Assembly: GCF_003315295.1 (NCBI RefSeq)
Contig: NZ_QNRI01000003.1
Location: 1 to 64,000, forward strand
Length of the DNA: 64,000 nt
Source of the DNA: Paraliobacillus ryukyuensis
GTDB taxonomy: Bacteria; Bacillota; Bacilli; Bacillales; Amphibacillaceae
Direction of reading: 5' to 3'
Position numbers and translations under genes: made by a program. Of this stretch, positions 26,486 through 36,169 are shown piece by piece. Positions within the stretch are counted from its first letter, which is position 1, and the number at the start of each line of letters is the position of its first letter. The notes below the pieces were generated by a model. It did no database searches. It was not told the DNA's origin and saw only the letters and a program-made list of their open reading frames with translations.

Positions 26486-26523
26486 AAAACCTAGGTAGTA
26501 CCCCCCACTACCTAGGTTTTTTC
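26486..26523. terminator. bidirectional terminator
   Basis: AACCTAGGTAGT and ACTACCTAGGTT form a perfect 12-bp stem with a C-rich loop, followed by six Ts on the plus strand; the minus strand is also T-rich. It closes the small gene and the convergent ZIP gene. Confidence 0.92.
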
Positions 26524-26559
26524 TGTCTTCTATTAAATGATTATAAAAGTTCTTTAACC

Positions 26560-27369
26560 CTACCCTAACGCTACATCTAAAATCATCATCACGACAAATC
26601 CTATCATTAAACTCATTGTCGTTAGTTGCACACTACCTCTTTCTTGTGAGCCTGGTATTACTTCTTTTGCTACCACAAATATCATTGCTCCTGCAGCAAA
26701 ACTTAAAGCATACGGTAATAGTGGCTCAATAATAATTACAGTAGCTGCACCTATAACAGCTGCGATCGGTTCAACCATTCCAGAAAATTGACCGTAAAAG
26801 AAACTTTTTCTCGTACTCATTCCTTCTCTTCTTAACGGAATGGAGACTGCTGTTCCTTCAGGTATATTTTGGATACCGATTCCCAACGCTAATGCAATGG
26901 CGCCAGATAAAGCACTCGAAGTGAGATCAGTAGCTAGCGCTCCAAAAGCTACACCAACTGCTAGTCCTTCAGGAATATTGTGCATGGTAATGGAGAATAC
27001 CAACATAGCGGTTCGATGCTTTGCTTTTCGATTGGTAATTTCTTTAAAATACAAATCTTCATTAATCATAGGTAAAATACGATCTACTAATAATAGAAAT
27101 AAACCACCTAATAAAAAACCAACAGCTGCAGGAATATATGCAGGTACACTTTGTGCTTCCGCTCGTTCAATTGCCGGAGATAATAAGGACCAAAAACTAG
27201 CCGCTATCATGACGCCACCCGCAAAAGCAAGCATATTATCAAAAACTAACTGATTTGCTTTTTTCGTAGAAAAAACAAACGCAGCACCAAATGCCGTACA
27301 CCCCCATGTAAATAGGGTTGCAAGTAATGCTAAAATAATCGGATTTAATTCCGTTAACCATTGCATCAT
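26560..27369 (-). CDS. ZIP-family metal (probably zinc) transporter
   Basis: A 269-residue membrane protein with eight predicted helices of the ZupT/GufA type. The metal-binding motifs are MHNIPEGLAVG in helix 4 (His130, Glu134) and QNIPEGTAVS in helix 5 (Glu171); the second usually starts with His and here starts with Gln, as in the GufA branch. A His-poor loop joins helices 3 and 4. Direction and metal are not certain. AAAGGAG lies 9 nt before the ATG. Confidence 0.88.
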   Translation of the reverse strand: MMQWLTELNPIILALLATLFTWGCTAFGAAFVFSTKKANQLVFDNMLAFAGGVMIAASFWSLLSPAIERAEAQSVPAYIPAAVGFLLGGLFLLLVDRILPMINEDLYFKEITNRKAKHRTAMLVFSITMHNIPEGLAVGVAFGALATDLTSSALSGAIALALGIGIQNIPEGTAVSIPLRREGMSTRKSFFYGQFSGMVEPIAAVIGAATVIIIEPLLPYALSFAAGAMIFVVAKEVIPGSQERGSVQLTTMSLMIGFVVMMILDVALG

Positions 27370-27492
27370 GGTTGAAAACTCCTTTGCTTACAATCTGGTT
27401 GTATTAACATGTATTATCTTATCGATTACGTTATCGTTATTCTATTCGCAATAATTATTTGTGTCAATTAACATGAAAAAATGTTCATGTAA

Positions 27493-27768
27493 TCATGCAT
27501 TGAAACCATATTTCTCTCGCAATTGATCAGGAGCCATTCGAATCAATTGTTGAAAGATCAAACCAGCAATAGCGACATCATCAAGGATTCCTGCTCCCAG
27601 TAAAAAGTCTGGAATTAAGTCGAATGGAAAGAATAAATAACCAACAACCAGTACAATTGAGATAATTTTTGTACTTCGTTTCACTTCTTTTGAAGAAAAG
27701 AAAGCCTTTAGAAAAGGAATGGATTTATGAAACTTCACTAAAAATTTGATTCTTTGCCAAAATCGCAT
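27493..27768 (-). CDS. DUF1232 (YkvA-like) membrane protein
   Basis: A 91-residue protein with the DUF1232 motif SIVLVVGYLFFPFDLIPDFL and a short ILDDVAIAGLIF segment. It has one or two membrane-associated helices. The function is unknown. The ATG at 27768 has AAGGAG 9 nt upstream; the TTG three codons before it touches the ribosome site. Confidence 0.85.
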   Translation of the reverse strand: MRFWQRIKFLVKFHKSIPFLKAFFSSKEVKRSTKIISIVLVVGYLFFPFDLIPDFLLGAGILDDVAIAGLIFQQLIRMAPDQLREKYGFNA

Positions 27769-27867
27769 TGTCACCAACTCCTTCGCTTCGTGTCATTCGA
27801 AATATAGATACACTCCTCTATCTTAACATAGCAAGCAATGAAACAGTGATTTTCTAGTTTTCGCAAC

Positions 27868-27894
27868 AAAAAACCAGCGAATTTCTTCGCTGGC
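27868..27894 (-). terminator. terminator after typA
   Basis: On the minus strand CCAGCGAA and TTCGCTGG enclose a GAAA tetraloop and are followed by six Ts. Confidence 0.92.
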
Positions 27895-27902
27895 TAAATG
27901 AT

Positions 27903-29726
27903 TTATTTTTTCTTTTTCGCTGCTTTTTCACGTTCGTTTTTGTTTAATATTTTCTTACGCAAACGAATTGATTCAGGTGTTACTTCACAGTATTCATCAT
28001 CATTCAAGTATTCAATCGCTTCTTCTAATGATAAAGTACGTGTTTTACGAATCGTTGCTGTCTGGTCTTTCGTAGCTGAACGAACGTTGGTTAAGTGTTT
28101 TTCTTTTGTGATATTAACCGTTAAGTCATTATCTCTATTATGCTCTCCAACAATCATTCCTGCATAAATTTCAGTACCAGGTTCAACGAAAATGGTTCCT
28201 CGATCTTCAAGTCCCATGATACCATAGGTAGAAGCTTTACCATTTTCAAGTGCTACTAGTACCCCTTGACGTCTACCACCAACTTGTCCATCAACTAATG
28301 GCTCATACGTATCAAACGTATGGTTAATAATTCCGTAACCTCTCGTTTGAGTCATGAACTCAGTAGAATAACCAATTAAACCACGAGAAGGAACTTTAAA
28401 TTCCATACGAACTTGTCCGTTTCCTTGGTTAGTCATATCTAACATTTCACCTTTACGAGAACCTAATGATTCCATTACTGCACCAGTATAATCTTCTGGG
28501 ACGTCGACTTGTACACGCTCCACAGGTTCACATTTCACACCATCAACTTCTTTGATAATTACTTGCGGTTTAGAAAGTTGTAATTCATAACCTTCACGAC
28601 GCATATTTTCAACTAAGATAGAAAGGTGCAACTCTCCACGTCCAGAAACAATCCAAGCATCCGGGGATTCTGTTGGATCAACACGTAAACTCACGTCTGT
28701 TTCTAATTGTGTTAAAAGACGTTCTTCAATTCGTCTTGACGTAATGTATTTACCTTCTTTTCCAGCAAACGGACTGTTGTTCACGACAAATGTCATCTGC
28801 AATGTAGGCTCATCAATCCGCAAGATTGGTAATGCTTCTTGATGATCAGTCGGACAAACTGTTTCACCGACGTTAATATCCTCCATACCAGATAATGCAA
28901 TGATATCACCAGCTTTTGCTTCTTGAATCTCAATTCGTTTTAAGCCGATGAAACCAAATAATTTTGATACTCGGAAGTTTTTCACTGTACCATCTTTTTT
29001 CATCAATGACACACTCTGGCCAACTTTGATGGTTCCTCTGAAAATACGACCAATCCCAACTCGACCAAGATAGTCATTGTAATCAAGTAAAGTTACTTGG
29101 AACTGAAGTGGTTCCTCGGTGTTGTCAACCGGAGCTGGAATGTGATCTAAAATTGTATGGAAAACAGGCTCCATTGTTTCTTCTTGCTCTTCCGGCTCTT
29201 CACCTGAGGTACCATTCAATGCAGACGCATAAACAACTGGAAATTCTAATTGCTCATCGTCAGCCCCTAGCTCGATAAATAAATCGAGTACTTCATCAAT
29301 TACTTCATTCGGCCTTGCGTTCGGACGGTCAATTTTGTTTAAGACTACAACTGGTGTAAGCTTTTGCTCTAACGCTTTTTTCAACACAAAGCGTGTTTGT
29401 GGCATACAACCTTCATAGGCATCAACAACTAATAAAACACCATCTACCATACGCATAATACGTTCTACTTCACCACCAAAATCCGCGTGCCCTGGTGTAT
29501 CTAGAATATTGATACGTGTATCTTGGTAATTAATTGCTGTATTTTTTGCTAAAATCGTAATTCCGCGTTCTTTTTCTATGTCATTGGAATCCATTGCACG
29601 CTCATCTACATGTTCGTTATCACGAAATGTTCCAGAATAGCGTAACAATTGGTCAACTAGTGTCGTTTTTCCATGGTCAACGTGCGCAATAATTGCAATG
29701 TTACGAACATCTTCTCTAACTTGCAT
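27903..29726 (-). CDS. typA: ribosome-associated GTPase TypA/BipA
   Basis: A 607-residue translational GTPase. The G domain shows AHVDHGKTT (G1), DTPGHADF (G3) and [10 protein letters not shown] (G4). Elongation-factor-like domains II, III and V and the TypA-specific C-terminal domain (ending [13 protein letters not shown]) follow. It acts in 50S subunit assembly and stress or cold adaptation. I use the ATG giving [19 protein letters not shown]; the one four codons upstream directly abuts the GAGGAG site. Confidence 0.96.
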   Translation of the reverse strand: MQVREDVRNIAIIAHVDHGKTTLVDQLLRYSGTFRDNEHVDERAMDSNDIEKERGITILAKNTAINYQDTRINILDTPGHADFGGEVERIMRMVDGVLLVVDAYEGCMPQTRFVLKKALEQKLTPVVVLNKIDRPNARPNEVIDEVLDLFIELGADDEQLEFPVVYASALNGTSGEEPEEQEETMEPVFHTILDHIPAPVDNTEEPLQFQVTLLDYNDYLGRVGIGRIFRGTIKVGQSVSLMKKDGTVKNFRVSKLFGFIGLKRIEIQEAKAGDIIALSGMEDINVGETVCPTDHQEALPILRIDEPTLQMTFVVNNSPFAGKEGKYITSRRIEERLLTQLETDVSLRVDPTESPDAWIVSGRGELHLSILVENMRREGYELQLSKPQVIIKEVDGVKCEPVERVQVDVPEDYTGAVMESLGSRKGEMLDMTNQGNGQVRMEFKVPSRGLIGYSTEFMTQTRGYGIINHTFDTYEPLVDGQVGGRRQGVLVALENGKASTYGIMGLEDRGTIFVEPGTEIYAGMIVGEHNRDNDLTVNITKEKHLTNVRSATKDQTATIRKTRTLSLEEAIEYLNDDEYCEVTPESIRLRKKILNKNEREKAAKKKK

Positions 29727-29871
29727 CCCTTTTAACATCTCCTCTTTATCAAACGTTCAAATTAGTCGATAACCAACCAATTGTATCATAGTTCTAAGAT
29801 ATTGGCTATTTCTTTTGCAAAATCGATTCATCGTAGCGAATTGTGTTGGATTTAAACTTAGTTATTGCAAA

Positions 29872-29898
29872 TTTAGCAGTTGTTTGCGCAACTGCTAG
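29872..29898 (-). terminator. possible terminator after cssS
   Basis: TAGCAGTTG and CAACTGCTA form a perfect 9-bp stem; only a short AATTT follows on the minus strand, so termination may be weak. Confidence 0.5.
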
Positions 29899-29931
29899 TT
29901 ATATTAGTGTCCCTCTCACCTATATCACTAC

Positions 29932-31254
29932 TTATTCACTTTTAAACGTAATGGTAAATAACGCTCCGCCAAGTTCTGAACGTCCAGCGGTAATTGTTCC
30001 GTTCGATCTTTCGACAATGGCACGTGAGATGGCCAATCCTAAACCAGTCTCTCCACTTTTTCCTTTCATAAAACGTTGGAAAAGTTTCGGCATGAGCGCT
30101 TCATCAATCCCTTTTCCGTCATCTGCCACTGTGATTTTCAGACTTTTATTTTCTTGAAAAGCTCGAATGATCACTTTTCCATTCGCGTGGCGAATACCAT
30201 TGGATACTACGTTCATCATCGCTTGCAATAATTTTTCCTTATCAACCGCAATGTTTGCGTCTGTATCTATATAGTATGTTAGTCGGACTTGTTTCTCGTT
30301 TGCCAACGGAAGTGCTCGATCAATGGTCGAATGAATTAGATTAGCCACCGGAACATTCTCTTCATCATAGATGTTTTCTTCACTGTCTAGTTTGGCTAAT
30401 AAAATCATTTCATTAATAATTTTCTTTAAACGGCTAATCTCTGCCACAATGACATCCAACCCTCGATCAGAAGCTTCGTCTTCAAAAACACCATCGCGAA
30501 TACCTTCTGCGTATCCTTGGATCGTCATTAACGGTGTCTTCAACTCATGACTCGCATTCTGGAAAAAGTGATGTTGTGACTGAATATAACGACTTAACTC
30601 ATTTGCCATATCATAGACACTTTGTTCTACTTCTTTCATTTCACCAGAAGCGTGCACTCGTTCTAAGTCATCAAATTTACGTTTCTCAATTTTTTTCAAT
30701 TGATACTTTAATTTTGTTAATGGGGTGACAAGTCGTTTTGTGAGAAAATGGCTCAACACACTTATGATCCCTATACCTATTAAGAAAATGAAAATAAGAC
30801 GATTAAAAAAGTTGCGTTGCACTTCTTGTAAATCATCTAGTGGTGTCACCAAGATCAGTTGTTGATCAAGCAAATTCGGATAAATCGGAATGATAGATAC
30901 GACGTAACGTTCATTACCCGCTTTCCATAATCGTTGGTCTTCATCACTGACATCATAATTTTCTAGCCAATAATCGATTAATTCCTTAGGGAGCGTACTT
31001 AACATTACATTATCCGTATTTTGATCATAGAGAAATAATTGCAAAGAATCATCGCCAATTAACTGAGCTAGATTATTGACCGATACTTCACTCCACAAAA
31101 ACTGTTTAATTAAATCTCCCTTCTCTTGTAATTGCTCCCGTTCATTTTGAATTAGAACATCCAAAATTAATGAATAGATCATGACAGATACGACAGACAT
31201 AATAATGACAAGCAACGTAGTAAAAGCAATTGTTATTTGTGTCTGTAATTTCAT
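29932..31254 (-). CDS. cssS: sensor histidine kinase CssS-like
   Basis: A 440-residue kinase with two membrane helices (about 7-29 and 150-170), an extracellular sensor of about 120 residues between them, a HAMP segment, the phosphoacceptor motif ASHELKTPLMTIQGY, and a HATPase domain with NVVSNGIRHA, DDGKGI and GETGLGLAIS. CssS senses misfolded exported protein and heat in B. subtilis. The assignment rests on the CssRS-HtrB gene layout: kinase and regulator divergent from an HtrA protease. It overlaps cssR by 4 nt. Confidence 0.85.
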   Translation of the reverse strand: MKLQTQITIAFTTLLVIIMSVVSVMIYSLILDVLIQNEREQLQEKGDLIKQFLWSEVSVNNLAQLIGDDSLQLFLYDQNTDNVMLSTLPKELIDYWLENYDVSDEDQRLWKAGNERYVVSIIPIYPNLLDQQLILVTPLDDLQEVQRNFFNRLIFIFLIGIGIISVLSHFLTKRLVTPLTKLKYQLKKIEKRKFDDLERVHASGEMKEVEQSVYDMANELSRYIQSQHHFFQNASHELKTPLMTIQGYAEGIRDGVFEDEASDRGLDVIVAEISRLKKIINEMILLAKLDSEENIYDEENVPVANLIHSTIDRALPLANEKQVRLTYYIDTDANIAVDKEKLLQAMMNVVSNGIRHANGKVIIRAFQENKSLKITVADDGKGIDEALMPKLFQRFMKGKSGETGLGLAISRAIVERSNGTITAGRSELGGALFTITFKSE

Positions 31255-31949
31255 TCTGATTCCTCATTAATACTACTTAATCGGTAACCATACCCCCATA
31301 CGGTCTCGACTGGTAAGCCATCTATTTTCTTTCGTAACCGTTTAATCAAATCATCTACAGCACGGTCACTTCCGAAGTAATCTTCCCCCCAAATTAAAGC
31401 AAGTAATTCTTCCCTAGCAAATGCTCGATTTTGATTCCGGATAAGAATATGTAGCATATCGAATTCTTTGGTAGTTACTTCAACTTCATCTCCTTTCCAA
31501 AACACCCTTCTTCCATCAACATAAAGCTTTAACTCTCCTAATTCATAGTAATCACTATCTTGTTGCTCATTCGACGTATTGGAGGTGTCCACACGCTTAA
31601 ATAATCGCTTTACCCTTGCAACCAATTCTCTTGGACTGAATGGTTTGGTTAGATAATCATCACTTCCTAATTCTAATCCTAAGATTTTATCTACCTCTTC
31701 ATCTTTTGCCGAAATAATAATAATAGGAACTTCACTTTGCTGTCTTATTTTTTTACATAATTCATAGCCGTCCATCCCAGGCAACATAATATCTAAAATC
31801 CACATATTTGGCGCATGTTCTTTCGTAAGTTCCCAAGCATCTTCAGCATTATCTGCCATAGACACGTGGTAGCCTTCTTTTTTTAAATAGGTTGAAACGA
31901 TGTCTCGAATATTCGGATCATCTTCTACAATAAAAATGCTGTGTTTCAT
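31251..31949 (-). CDS. cssR: response regulator CssR-like (OmpR family)
   Basis: A 232-residue regulator with a receiver domain (Asp53 in WILDIMLPGMDGYEL is the phosphorylation site; Lys in ISAKDEE) and an OmpR-type winged helix (RRVFWKGDEVEVTTKEFDML, SDRAVDDLIKRLRKKIDG). In B. subtilis CssR activates htrA and htrB on secretion stress. AGGAGGGG lies before the ATG. The divergent htrB-like gene begins 172 nt away, and a candidate CssR octamer lies between. Confidence 0.87.
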   Translation of the reverse strand: MKHSIFIVEDDPNIRDIVSTYLKKEGYHVSMADNAEDAWELTKEHAPNMWILDIMLPGMDGYELCKKIRQQSEVPIIIISAKDEEVDKILGLELGSDDYLTKPFSPRELVARVKRLFKRVDTSNTSNEQQDSDYYELGELKLYVDGRRVFWKGDEVEVTTKEFDMLHILIRNQNRAFAREELLALIWGEDYFGSDRAVDDLIKRLRKKIDGLPVETVWGYGYRLSSINEESE

Positions 31950-31982
31950 ATAAAATCCCCTCCTATTATAAGGTTTATTTTC

Positions 31983-32002
31983 GCATATTATCGGTAATAT
32001 GC
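31983..32002. promoter_or_regulatory. 8-bp inverted repeat between cssR and htrB
   Basis: GCATATTA-TCGG-TAATATGC is a perfect inverted repeat in the divergent control region, 33 nt upstream of cssR. It overlaps the probable cssR promoter region and may be an operator or an RNA hairpin in the cssR leader. Confidence 0.4.
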
Positions 32003-32025
32003 CTAATAGTTGTAATTACATACTT

Positions 32026-32070
32026 TTTTCACAATTATACCGAAATCTTGCCAATCCTGCTTCCTATAAT
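32026..32070 (+). promoter_or_regulatory. candidate CssR box and promoter of htrB
   Basis: TTTTCACA at 32026-32033 matches the octamer that I recall from htrA/htrB promoters of B. subtilis. It ends 8 nt before a poor -35 (GAAATC, 32042-32047), which is 17 nt from a perfect TATAAT (32065-32070). A strong -10 with a weak -35 next to an activator site is the expected layout of a CssR-activated promoter. Confidence 0.6.
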
Positions 32071-32121
32071 AGAAAATGTAGAAAAAATAACATAGACATT
32101 AACTGAAAGGTGGTTAAATAA

Positions 32122-33531
32122 ATGAGTTATCAAGATGAACGCAATAATCAAAATGATAATAATAATGAACAAACTGATTACAACAGTCAAGAGCAACACG
32201 AAGAAGTAGAACCAAAAGAAGTAAGCGAAGTGCCGGCTGCTTCAACAAATGAGACCAATGAATGGTCCAGTGAACAAGCCGCTACAACAGAGGAACAAAC
32301 AGAGTCGACTTTTAATCAATCGACGCAAAATCCACCGAAAAAGCCAAAACAAAATCGTTGGGCGATGTTTTTAAGTAGTTTAGCTGGCGGTATTACGGTA
32401 GCGATCATCGGGTTTATCCTATTACTCACAGATATTATCCCAGTTGATCAGAATCAGATAATGGAACAAACAAATGATAGTAACGAAACAAGTAATGTCA
32501 TCCAAACATCAACTGCCGGTGATAGTATCTCTTCAGAGACCTTAAGTAAAGTGGGGGATGCAGTAGTGGGTATCTCTAATGTTAAAACTGCTGATTTATG
32601 GTCGCAATCGCCTTCCCAAAGTGGGGGTACAGGTTCCGGTGTAATCTACAAAAAAGCAGATGGTAAAGCATATATTGTAACCAATCACCATGTGGTAGAA
32701 GGCGCAGATAGTTTAGAAATTACTTTGCCAAACGGAGAAACAGTTGATGCACAATTATTAGGCTCAGATGAGTTAACAGACCTTGCTGTGTTGACGATTG
32801 ACGGAAGTAATGTCGATACTGTTGCCGAGTTAGGAACATCATCTAACCTTACTGTTGGTCAAACAGCCATTGCTATCGGAAATCCATTAGGACAAAAATT
32901 TGCTGGTTCCGTAACAAAAGGAATTGTCAGTGGATTAAATCGCTCCGTTGAAGTAGATTTAAATGGTGATTCTGTACCAGATTGGACAACTGAAGTTATT
33001 CAAACAGATGCAGCGATTAACCCAGGTAATAGTGGTGGAGCTTTAGTTAATGATAGCGGTGAAGTTATTGGGATTAACTCCATGAAAATCGCATTACAAT
33101 CAGTAGAAGGGATCGGCTTTGCCATTCCAATTGACGAAGCAAAACCAGTTATTGAACAATTAGAAACAAATGGTGAAGTATCTCGTCCATTCATCGGTAT
33201 TAGCGCAATCGCCTTGTCTACCGTTCCAGAACGTCAAATTCAAGAAACATTGCAACTTGGTAATGATGTGAGAGATGGCGTTGTTATTGCCGAAGTTCAA
33301 CCTGGTTCAGCCGCAGAAAATGCTGGTCTAGAAAGATATGATGTTATCACAAAAATTAATGATACCGAAATTACTTCCATGATGGATTTAAAAGAGTATC
33401 TATATTCTGAAACAAAAATTGGCGATAAAATTCAGTTAACTTATTATCGAAAAGGTGAGCAACAAACAACAAGCCTAACATTAACAGAACAACAAGACCA
33501 AGAACAACAGCAACAACCATCTAATCAATAA
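32122..33531 (+). CDS. htrB: HtrA-family membrane-anchored serine protease
   Basis: A 469-residue quality-control protease. An acidic Gln/Asn-rich cytosolic segment (1-78) precedes one membrane helix (about 81-103). The extracellular trypsin-like domain has the triad His190 (VTNHHVVEGAD), Asp220 (ELTDLAVL) and Ser304 (NPGNSGGAL). One PDZ domain follows (about 365-455), with a Gln-rich tail. It degrades or refolds misfolded exported proteins. Divergence from cssRS favours htrB over htrA, but the two cannot be separated with certainty. Confidence 0.92.
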   Translation: MSYQDERNNQNDNNNEQTDYNSQEQHEEVEPKEVSEVPAASTNETNEWSSEQAATTEEQTESTFNQSTQNPPKKPKQNRWAMFLSSLAGGITVAIIGFILLLTDIIPVDQNQIMEQTNDSNETSNVIQTSTAGDSISSETLSKVGDAVVGISNVKTADLWSQSPSQSGGTGSGVIYKKADGKAYIVTNHHVVEGADSLEITLPNGETVDAQLLGSDELTDLAVLTIDGSNVDTVAELGTSSNLTVGQTAIAIGNPLGQKFAGSVTKGIVSGLNRSVEVDLNGDSVPDWTTEVIQTDAAINPGNSGGALVNDSGEVIGINSMKIALQSVEGIGFAIPIDEAKPVIEQLETNGEVSRPFIGISAIALSTVPERQIQETLQLGNDVRDGVVIAEVQPGSAAENAGLERYDVITKINDTEITSMMDLKEYLYSETKIGDKIQLTYYRKGEQQTTSLTLTEQQDQEQQQQPSNQ

Positions 33532-33582
33532 TTCATTCTACTTAAGACTATCCCCATTTTCTTAACTAGAATTTGATATAGA

Positions 33583-33621
33583 TACAAAAAGGCACTGCGA
33601 AATTGCAGTGCCTTTTTGTAT
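33583..33621 (+). terminator. terminator after htrB
   Basis: AAAAAGGCACTGC and GCAGTGCCTTTTT form a 13-bp stem with a 6-nt loop and end in Ts. Confidence 0.92.
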
Positions 33622-33694
33622 ACAATTTAGTATGCTCCTAGTCAAAGTAATTTCCGGTTAGGTCTGTTAACACGACTTAATGACCACCACACGA

Positions 33695-33901
33695 TTAACC
33701 AAAAAATAAATCAAGCATATTGCTACCTGTTGAACTTTGTTTGTTATAAAATTCAGAATAGCCACAGTTATGACAAAACACTACAACAAATTGGTTATGC
33801 TGGACATCAAACATCTTTGATAACCCTGTACCTGACATAGAAACCTCTTTTTGACCTGCGTCCGTACTGCCGCATTTTATACAACCTTGACTCTGATTCA
33901 T
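33695..33901 (-). CDS. small zinc-ribbon protein (DUF2082 type)
   Basis: A 68-residue protein with two CxxC knuckles (GCIKCGS and FCHNCGYSEFY) separated by about 30 residues, and the conserved tail SSTGSNMLDLFFG. It matches the short zinc-ribbon proteins annotated as DUF2082; their function is unknown. The ATG at 33901 follows AGGAGG by 7 nt. The open frame extends 30 codons upstream, but that part has no sensible start. Confidence 0.85.
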   Translation of the reverse strand: MNQSQGCIKCGSTDAGQKEVSMSGTGLSKMFDVQHNQFVVVFCHNCGYSEFYNKQSSTGSNMLDLFFG

Positions 33902-33975
33902 TGTCTTCCTCCTTATAAATACATCTACTAAATATGTACGAATTTGTTTTTTGTAAAGTTTCATCGAAAGCACTA

Positions 33976-34016
33976 AAATAGCAAGAAGCACCTTAATAGT
34001 AGGTACTTCTTGCTTA
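33976..34016 (-). terminator. terminator after yteA
   Basis: On the minus strand AGCAAGAAGTACC pairs with GGTGCTTCTTGCT (one G-U) and is followed by ATTTTAG. Confidence 0.7.
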
Positions 34017-34020
34017 ATTT

Positions 34021-34713
34021 TTAATCATACATAATCGAGTTTATATCATTCTCATCCAAATAATCTTCATAGCGTTCATGACGTTCATTTACGCCAATAA
34101 ATTTACCATTCTGATCACTTAGTAAGAACCCTTCTAATTCTTCGACACTTCCTACTAATTCCTCAGAATTGAAAAACATATCTTGGTATGTTTTTTCTGT
34201 ATTATAAAAATCTGAAGGGGTCTCCGATGAACCATACTTGCTTACACGTTGCCAAGCATCCTCCGCATCAAACATCGTAGAATCATCATTGTCATCTCGA
34301 CTAATGTCACTATCTAGAATACCTTGCTCTGCGATACGCTTACGCTCCACTACTTGATCTTCAGCATATTCTACAGCATATAGTGTGGTCGGAACGGCTT
34401 CTAAACGTTCAAAGGGAATCTCTTGATGTGATACGAGACAACGACCATAGGTACCTTGGTTGATGGCTTCCAAGGCCCGGTCGATTGCTTTCAACTCGGC
34501 TTCGGAATGCTCGTTCAAAGCAATATCCTTTTCCCGTTCAAACAGTTCAGTAGCGGTATCACCTGGATGGTTATCATAATTGGATAACTCACCAACGGAT
34601 TCATTATTTTGCGCTTCTGTGATTCCATAATGGCCATGCACATGTTCCTGAATTTCTGCTTTCCTTCGTAATAAGCGATCTTTTAGTAAATTGATTTGTT
34701 GTTTGGTCAACAT
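34021..34713 (-). CDS. yteA: YteA-family TraR/DksA-like protein
   Basis: A 230-residue DksA/TraR-type coiled-coil protein. The N-terminal part has the acidic coiled-coil tip region (GDTATELFEREKDIAL) and the C4-finger position YGRCLVSHQEIPFERLEAVP, where only one cysteine remains, so it probably binds no zinc; the same is true of B. subtilis YteA as I recall it. The C-terminal half is acidic. YteA belongs to the sporulation regulon in B. subtilis. It probably acts on RNA polymerase, by analogy only. Confidence 0.85.
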   Translation of the reverse strand: MLTKQQINLLKDRLLRRKAEIQEHVHGHYGITEAQNNESVGELSNYDNHPGDTATELFEREKDIALNEHSEAELKAIDRALEAINQGTYGRCLVSHQEIPFERLEAVPTTLYAVEYAEDQVVERKRIAEQGILDSDISRDDNDDSTMFDAEDAWQRVSKYGSSETPSDFYNTEKTYQDMFFNSEELVGSVEELEGFLLSDQNGKFIGVNERHERYEDYLDENDINSIMYD

Positions 34714-34781
34714 GCAATTCGCCTCCCTAAAGTTAATTTTTGAGGCACACTTAGTATAACCAAAACAAACGTGACTATGAA

Positions 34782-35231
34782 TTATTCAGGCACTGTTCGA
34801 ATCATATCCACATGTGGGATGCCATCCTCTTCATAGCTATCTGATATTTCTTCAAATCCAAACGAACGGTAAAAATCACGTAAATACACTTGTGCATGTA
34901 AATAAATCTCCTGCTTCCCCCAATTCTTTTCAATCCAGTTAATACTTTTCTGAAGTAACAAACGGCCGTAACCCGATTTGCGATGTTGATTATCTACAAC
35001 AATACGACCAATAGAGGGCTGTTTATACAACACACCTTTTGGTATGATGCGCGCATAAGCAATAATTTTTCCTTGATTTTCTAGAAAAAGATGCATGGCA
35101 TCTTGATCGACACCGTCCATATCTTTATAAGGACTATTTTGTTCTACAATAAATATATCTACTCGCGCTTTTAATATGTAATATAATTCATTGTTGGTTA
35201 ATTGATCAAACGTCTTAAACGTCCAATTCAT
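34782..35231 (-). CDS. ElaA-like GNAT acetyltransferase
   Basis: A 149-residue ElaA-type acetyltransferase. The family-specific start MNWTFKTFDQLTNNELYYILKAR and VFIVEQNSPYKDMDGVDQDA are clear, and the acetyl-CoA loop is IGRIVVDNQHRKSGYGRLLL. The substrate is unknown. GGAGGG lies before the ATG. Confidence 0.9.
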   Translation of the reverse strand: MNWTFKTFDQLTNNELYYILKARVDIFIVEQNSPYKDMDGVDQDAMHLFLENQGKIIAYARIIPKGVLYKQPSIGRIVVDNQHRKSGYGRLLLQKSINWIEKNWGKQEIYLHAQVYLRDFYRSFGFEEISDSYEEDGIPHVDMIRTVPE

Positions 35232-35308
35232 TGGGTTATCCCTCCATTTTCCAGCAATTATTATGCTAAAATGAGTATAACAAATTTTTCAGTTAGGATG
35301 TGACCACA

Positions 35309-36169
35309 GTGAAAAACATCGGATTTGTAGGAATAGGCGTGATGGGAAAAAGCATGGCAGCACTGTTAATGAAAGCTGGCTATCATGTATCTGTTTTTAC
35401 CAGAACAAAAGCAAAAGCAGCATCACTGCTCGAACAAGGAGCAATTTGGAAGGCTAGTATAAAAGAGTTAGCGAAAACAGCTGATGTTATTATTTCAATA
35501 GTTGGCTATCCAAAAGATGTGGAAGAAATATACTATGGAAATGATGGTATTATCGAAAACGCCAAACAAGGTAGTTGCCTAATTGATATGACTACTTCCA
35601 AACCAAAACTTGCCATGCAAATCGCAGAAACAGCGAAACAGAATGGATTATTTGCGTTAGATGCACCTGTATCTGGCGGAGATATTGGAGCGAAAAACGG
35701 CTCCCTTACCATCATGGTCGGCGGTGATGAAAAAGCTTATGAAGCAATGCTACCTATTTTTAATGTGATGGGAACAAACATCGTCAGACAAGGACCAGCT
35801 GGTGCTGGGCAACATACTAAAATGGCAAATCAAATTACCATTGCGTCAACTATGATTGGCGTATGTGAAGCAATTACATATGCTAAAAAAGCTGGATTGG
35901 ATCCAACAACAGTGTTAAAAAGCATCAGTGCCGGGGCCGCTGGAAGCTGGTCGTTATCCAATTTAGCACCACGCATGATGGCTGGAGATGATGCACCAGG
36001 GTTTTATGTCAAACATTTTATTAAAGATATGACGATTGCGTTAGAAAGTGCAAAAGAAATGGACATGCTTTCGCCAGGATTAGAACTATCATTGTCACTT
36101 TATAAGCAACTAGCTGAGCAAGGTGAAGCGGATAGTGGAACGCAAGCGTTAATTAAATTGTTCCAATAA
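35309..36169 (+). CDS. ykwC: 3-hydroxyisobutyrate-dehydrogenase-like oxidoreductase YkwC
   Basis: A 286-residue NAD(P)-dependent beta-hydroxyacid dehydrogenase. The Rossmann motif GFVGIGVMGKSMA opens the protein; DAPVSGGDIGAKNGSLTIMVGG, GQHTKMANQ (catalytic Lys) and APRMMAGDDAPGFYVKHFIKDM follow. The sequence tracks B. subtilis YkwC closely; its substrate is unproven. I use the GTG at 35309 because AGGA lies about 10 nt upstream; the GTG three codons earlier is too close. Confidence 0.92.
   Translation: MKNIGFVGIGVMGKSMAALLMKAGYHVSVFTRTKAKAASLLEQGAIWKASIKELAKTADVIISIVGYPKDVEEIYYGNDGIIENAKQGSCLIDMTTSKPKLAMQIAETAKQNGLFALDAPVSGGDIGAKNGSLTIMVGGDEKAYEAMLPIFNVMGTNIVRQGPAGAGQHTKMANQITIASTMIGVCEAITYAKKAGLDPTTVLKSISAGAAGSWSLSNLAPRMMAGDDAPGFYVKHFIKDMTIALESAKEMDMLSPGLELSLSLYKQLAEQGEADSGTQALIKLFQ

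Noticed and set aside
27400-27450. AT-rich partial repeat around CGATTACGTTATCG upstream of the ZIP gene, considered as a Zur box
   Set aside because: It does not fit the 7-1-7 Zur consensus; the symmetry is partial and could be chance.
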